From JAMQKA01 sp031569985 (GTDB lineage: Bacteria > Bacteroidota > Rhodothermia > Balneolales > Balneolaceae), in the NCBI RefSeq assembly GCF_031569985.1, contig NZ_JAMQKA010000004.1:62001-126000 (forward strand): a stretch of 64,000 nt of DNA, in the 5' to 3' direction. The translations under genes were made by a program, and so were the position numbers. Each line of letters opens with the position of its first letter. The first letter of the stretch is position 1. A model generated the notes under the pieces. That model was not told the origin of the DNA. It made no database searches and saw nothing but the letters and a program-made list of their open reading frames with translations. Positions 63,147-64,000 of this stretch are shown here, piece by piece.

Positions 63147-63992
63147 TTATGATCTCACTGCAGAGAAAGCCTTTTTCATCGCCTCTGCCGTTTTCATCGC
63201 CGCTTTTTGATCCGCCATTTGATTTAGTTCCTCGTTAAAAGGCTCAGCTTGTATCGGCCCCTCGAAACCAATTTCCACCAGTGCTTCCAGGAACTCCGTA
63301 ATATTGACGACGCCGGTAGCCCCGGGTAGCTCGCGCTTGGTGTCGGGCAACTCCTCCCGCGGAACTCCTGCCAGTACATCGTTCAGATCGGCACTGATAA
63401 CATCATCACTGCTCAGCGACAAGATATCTTCCTTAGTCTCTCCCGCTGAGTGCCAATGCGCCGTATCAAGGTGAAAGCCCACGTTTGGCTGACCAATGGC
63501 AGCGATTAATTCCTTAGTCTCGGCCATTGTATGAAGAAAAGGATACCGGTTGGCGGTCCAGACCGTTTTGGGTCCCACATATTCCAGTGCCAGGCTTATG
63601 CCGTGCTCCTTCAGGATTCCTGCAATCTCCCGCAACCGCGTAGCATGCTGACGGAAATTAAGCATATAATGCAACTCATTATTACTGGACATAATCCAGG
63701 TGGACATCCGGGTGACACCCGCCTCCTGTAGTCCGCGAGCGATATTGGGCAGTTGTGCTATGCCTCTTCGGAACGTATCTTCGTCATTCCTGAAATCGAC
63801 CGGTAGACCACTGTGGCCCCAAACAATATTATTATTCTCCATAAGACCAAGGAGTTCATCCCGTTTTGCATCTGATATTTCTGCCAGGAAGTCAGCATAG
63901 GCATAAACGGCATCAAACCCGTAACGAGCCGCCATCTGTACCGCTTCCACCTGGTCAACCTCAATCCCGATAATTCCCGGGTTAAATTCCAT
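63147..63992 (-). CDS. sugar phosphate isomerase/epimerase-like TIM-barrel protein
   Basis: 281 residues of the AP-endonuclease 2/xylose isomerase-like barrel (COG1082). SLALEYVGPKTVW with the metal-binding Glu, NVGFHLDTAHWHSAGET with His/Asp ligands, VISADLNDVL and FEGPIQAEPFN with the final Glu form the usual divalent-metal site. It may isomerise or epimerise a sugar or inositol-type substrate. The ATG at 63992 lies eight bases from the window end, so the true start could be further upstream. Confidence 0.85.
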   Translation of the reverse strand: MEFNPGIIGIEVDQVEAVQMAARYGFDAVYAYADFLAEISDAKRDELLGLMENNNIVWGHSGLPVDFRNDEDTFRRGIAQLPNIARGLQEAGVTRMSTWIMSSNNELHYMLNFRQHATRLREIAGILKEHGISLALEYVGPKTVWTANRYPFLHTMAETKELIAAIGQPNVGFHLDTAHWHSAGETKEDILSLSSDDVISADLNDVLAGVPREELPDTKRELPGATGVVNITEFLEALVEIGFEGPIQAEPFNEELNQMADQKAAMKTAEAMKKAFSAVRS

Positions 63993-64000
63993 GGTAAACT

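Noticed and set aside
1..64000. tRNA, rRNA, CRISPR array, complete insertion sequence
   Set aside because: No T-loop/anticodon pattern, no regularly spaced repeats and no transposase were found by eye; a tRNAscan or CRISPR tool could still find a small item.

Overview
The window looks like a chromosomal segment of a member of the Balneolota/Rhodothermota branch related to Bacteroidota. The taxon is inferred from gene content, not computed. Pointers are a FecI/FecR/STN-TonB receptor cascade with a DUF4974-type FecR, FAS1 lipoproteins, a GldE/CNNM-like membrane protein next to MurB, many Sec lipoproteins, several GH13/GH28/sulfatase enzymes, weak or absent Shine-Dalgarno sequences at many starts, and Bacteroidota-style intergenic palindromes. 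I saw no rRNA, tRNA, CRISPR array, intact transposase or prophage. The first gene is cut by the window edge; the last may be.

Layout. 1-1066: start of a MoxR/ChlI-type AAA ATPase. 1067-1998: intergenic, with copy R1 of an interspersed repeat. 1999-6154: a LacI-controlled alpha-glucan locus (regulator, GH13 lipoprotein, sugar transporter); the transporter is broken twice, and a perfect 14-bp LacI-type operator precedes the amylase. 6199-10724: pabC-pabB, a cysteine-less thioredoxin-fold protein and a second GH13 enzyme. 10800-25131: mostly housekeeping genes on the minus strand (pfkA, a TPR protein, ispG, rhomboid, M48 protease, DUF2779 nuclease-like protein, murB, CNNM protein, ssb, pgk) and an outer-membrane barrel. 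25348-31129: cysteine desulfurase, LOG protein, small membrane/lipoproteins, acyl-CoA ligase, Fur-family regulator, GNAT. 31146-41360: extracytoplasmic enzymes and binding proteins (GH28, a DNRLRE-like protein, Kelch, PQQ dehydrogenase-cytochrome c, an MliC fusion, an exported methyltransferase) plus a NYN-LOTUS protein.

41549-44918 is the most unusual stretch: a carboxymuconolactone-decarboxylase-like protein, an ECF41 sigma factor and a UPF0489 protein sit between inverted repeat arms and inside repeat debris, and a promoter of exactly the ECF41 type precedes the operon. 45059-49917 holds dnaJ/grpE, a VOC protein, rsmI and lnt. 50031-56726 holds a second sigma system: FecI-like sigma, FecR, STN-TonB receptor and a five-domain FAS1 lipoprotein. 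The sigma gene and the FAS1 gene share an upstream motif that suggests a common regulon. 57022-63992 carries an AP2-like protein beside an integrase-like scrap, an M42 peptidase, a thioesterase, an HD phosphohydrolase, a sulfatase and a sugar isomerase.

Together the genes suggest a heterotrophic, polysaccharide-scavenging bacterium whose accessory functions are concentrated in the glucan locus, the GH28/PQQ region and the two ECF sigma modules. Strongest points for follow-up are the ECF41 cassette with its repeats, the FecIR-receptor-FAS1 regulon, the doubly broken transporter, and several enzymes with altered active sites.
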